A stretch of DNA of 7,318 nucleotides, taken from NCBI GenBank assembly GCA_002439735.1, contig DJPG01000015.1, forward strand, positions 1-7,318, given 5' to 3'. Positions 6,321 to 7,318 of this stretch are shown piece after piece; the stretch's first letter is position 1; the number at the start of each line of letters is the position of its first letter. The position numbers and the translations under genes are program-made. Source of the DNA: Firmicutes bacterium UBA6418 (GTDB taxonomy: Bacteria; Bacillota; Clostridia; Peptostreptococcales; Anaerovoracaceae). The notes under the pieces were generated by a model. It searched no databases. It worked only from the letters and a program-made list of their open reading frames with translations, and was not told the DNA's origin.

Positions 6321-6625
6321 TCAACAAGGTGGAAACCGGCAAAGACCTGCTTAACGCGCCAACCTACAAAGAGACGGAAACTCAAGTGGAAAATGTCCTG
6401 ATCTCACCGGTGTCTACTGATGATGCCGCGACGGCACAAAATTTGTTCGGAAAAAAAGCGGTCTACACATTGGGGATCCCGAAAGGCGACACAAATACTT
6501 GGGAAGACAGCGAAGTCCGGTTTTTCGGGCGCCGCTGGCGCACATTCGGCTTCGTGATTGAAGGCATTGAAGAGATGATCCCGCTATCCTGGCATAGGAA
6601 AGTGATGGTGGAGCGCTATGAATAG
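6290..6625 (+). CDS. Head-tail stopper or joining protein (minor capsid)
   Basis: A 111-residue beta-rich protein. The pattern TVTLINKVETGKD, ENVLISPVS, LGIPKGDTNTWEDSEVRFFG and the final IPLSWHRKVMVERYE is that of a small minor capsid protein found between the connector and gp10-like genes in Firmicutes phages. By position it is the stopper that closes the vertex after packaging (SPP1 gp16 analogue, inferred). GGAG at 6276-6279 lies ten bases before the ATG at 6290. A later TTG at 6317 would remove the 31-base overlap with the previous gene but would cut the conserved TVTLI strand and has no good site. The 3' end overlaps the next gene by 8 bases. Confidence 0.8.
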   Translation: MEIRGTTVTLINKVETGKDLLNAPTYKETETQVENVLISPVSTDDAATAQNLFGKKAVYTLGIPKGDTNTWEDSEVRFFGRRWRTFGFVIEGIEEMIPLSWHRKVMVERYE

Positions 6626-6854
6626 CCTAAAGGTCAAATTAAACTCTAGCGGCGTGCGCGAGCTGCTCAAATCGGCGGAGATGCAGAGCCTGCTTGCGGA
6701 GCGGGCGCAGCAGATCACAAACCGGCTCGGAGACGGATATGCGATAGACCCGTATGTCGGTAAGAACCGCGCCAACGTTTCGATTCACCCGGAAACCGCC
6801 AAAGCGTTCCGCGAAACCTACAAAGAGAACAGTATTTTGAAAGCATTGAGGTGA
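6618..6854 (+). CDS. Short HK97 gp10-like neck protein
   Basis: 78 residues. It starts MNSLKVKLNSSGVRELLKSAEM, then a helix (LLAERAQQITNRLG), a GYAIDPYVGKNRANVSI strand pair and the closing NSILKALR helix. This pattern is common in Firmicutes phage proteins standing between stopper and tail-terminator genes, generally annotated as gp10-like or minor capsid. It is shorter than full gp10 proteins (about 110 to 140 residues) but complete in its motifs, so I do not call it broken. GGTGGAG at 6607-6613 precedes ATG. It overlaps the gene before it and is 3 bases from the gene after it. Confidence 0.75.
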   Translation: MNSLKVKLNSSGVRELLKSAEMQSLLAERAQQITNRLGDGYAIDPYVGKNRANVSIHPETAKAFRETYKENSILKALR

Positions 6855-6857
6855 CGC

Positions 6858-7193
6858 ATGATTGAAGATAAGATAGTCGCTTACCTCGGCGAAGCTTTAG
6901 ACGTTCCGGTCAGTGTCGAAAAACCGAAAGGCGAGAAGACTTTCGTGCTGGTCGACAAAACCGGAAGCGGAGAGAAAGACAAAATCAAAAGCGCGACGTT
7001 TGCGGTGCAGTCCTATGCGGAGTCTCTGCGCAAGGCAATTCTATTAAACGAGAAAATAAAGCTCGCGATGGAAGGAATGAAGGCACTGACAAACATCTCA
7101 AGCGTCAAACTGAACACGGATTATAATTTCACAGATGAAGAGACCAAAGAGTACCGCTATCAGGCGGTCTACGACTTGGTATACATGGAATAG
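6858..7193 (+). CDS. Tail completion or tail terminator protein
   Basis: 111 residues. Opening helix MIEDKIVAYLGEALDVPVSVEKP, then strand KTFVLVDKTGSG, strand ATFAVQSYAES, a helix that follows (LRKAILLNEKIKLAMEG), and final strands in LNTDYNFTDEETKEYRYQAVYDLVY. This alpha/beta order fits the lambda gpU/SPP1 gp17 family that caps the tail tube and joins it to the head. It sits directly before the tail tube gene, as expected. GAGGTGA at 6848-6854 overlaps the previous stop and stands three bases before ATG. Confidence 0.8.
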   Translation: MIEDKIVAYLGEALDVPVSVEKPKGEKTFVLVDKTGSGEKDKIKSATFAVQSYAESLRKAILLNEKIKLAMEGMKALTNISSVKLNTDYNFTDEETKEYRYQAVYDLVYME

Positions 7194-7202
7194 GAGGTAC
7201 AC

Positions 7203-7318
7203 ATGGCAGTCAATACAGCGAATGTTTCCACAGGAAAACCAAAAGTGACCGGCGCAGTTTACCGTGCGCCGATCGGAACCACGCTGCCGACGGATGCGAC
7301 AACAGAACTCGCAGACGG
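7203..7318 (+). CDS. Major tail tube protein, 3' partial
   Basis: Only the first 38 codons are present: MAVNTANVSTGKPKVTGAVY, then RAPIGTTLPTDATTELADG. This is the recognisable N-terminus of the siphovirus tail tube protein of many Firmicutes prophages, in which RAP.GT.LPTDA is typical. The subunit forms stacked hexamers that build the non-contractile tube. AGGAGG at 7192-7197 is five bases before ATG, the strongest site in this part, as suits a highly made protein. The gene runs out of the window, so its length and any C-terminal Ig-like domain cannot be judged. Confidence 0.85.
   Translation, partial: MAVNTANVSTGKPKVTGAVYRAPIGTTLPTDATTELAD

Overview
The window is one strand-uniform block of a tailed-phage or prophage genome: the head, packaging and connector module of a siphovirus-like element. 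Every gene I can support reads on the plus strand. The genes are tightly packed, with short overlaps and strong AGGAGG-type ribosome binding sites. This, together with the protein families (Gp6-like portal, MuF with a CxxC/HxxCxC cluster, YjcQ-like protein, DUF4355-like scaffold, short HK97-type capsid protein, Gp19/Gp15-type connector, tail tube protein beginning MAVNTANVSTGKP), points to a low-to-mid-GC Firmicutes host, most likely a gut clostridium or relative. I cannot name the species. Both ends are cut inside genes, so integrase, lysis and host-flank genes are not visible and I cannot tell prophage from free phage.

Layout. 1-1116: portal protein, lacking its N-terminus. 1125-1553 and 1546-2451: two overlapping genes that together look like a MuF-type minor head protein; the second carries the Cys/His cluster and then a PD-(D/E)xK nuclease domain resembling the C-terminal toxins of CdiA proteins. 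2443-2496: a nested inverted repeat directly after the toxin gene. 2549-2896: a small YjcQ-like winged-helix protein. 2906-4312: terminase large subunit. 4373-4852: scaffold. 4856-5752: major capsid protein. 5767-5910: a 47-residue charged protein. 5913-6320, 6290-6625, 6618-6854 and 6858-7193: four head-tail joining and tail-completion proteins. 7203-7318: the first codons of the major tail tube protein. No gene-free stretch exceeds about 100 bases.

How it works together. Portal, scaffold and capsid proteins build the procapsid, terminase fills it through the portal, the connector series closes the vertex, and the tail-terminator and tube proteins begin the tail. The MuF protein normally sits inside the head near the portal. 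A nuclease toxin fused to it is therefore placed to be packaged and delivered with the DNA, the arrangement described for MuF polymorphic toxins of temperate phages. The YjcQ-like gene just downstream is the only nearby candidate for an immunity partner, but its family does not prove that role.

The most interesting region is 1125-2906: a MuF protein split over two frames, a toxin tip, a folded element and a small cargo-like gene, lying between portal and terminase. Terminase following portal and MuF is also not the usual gene order.
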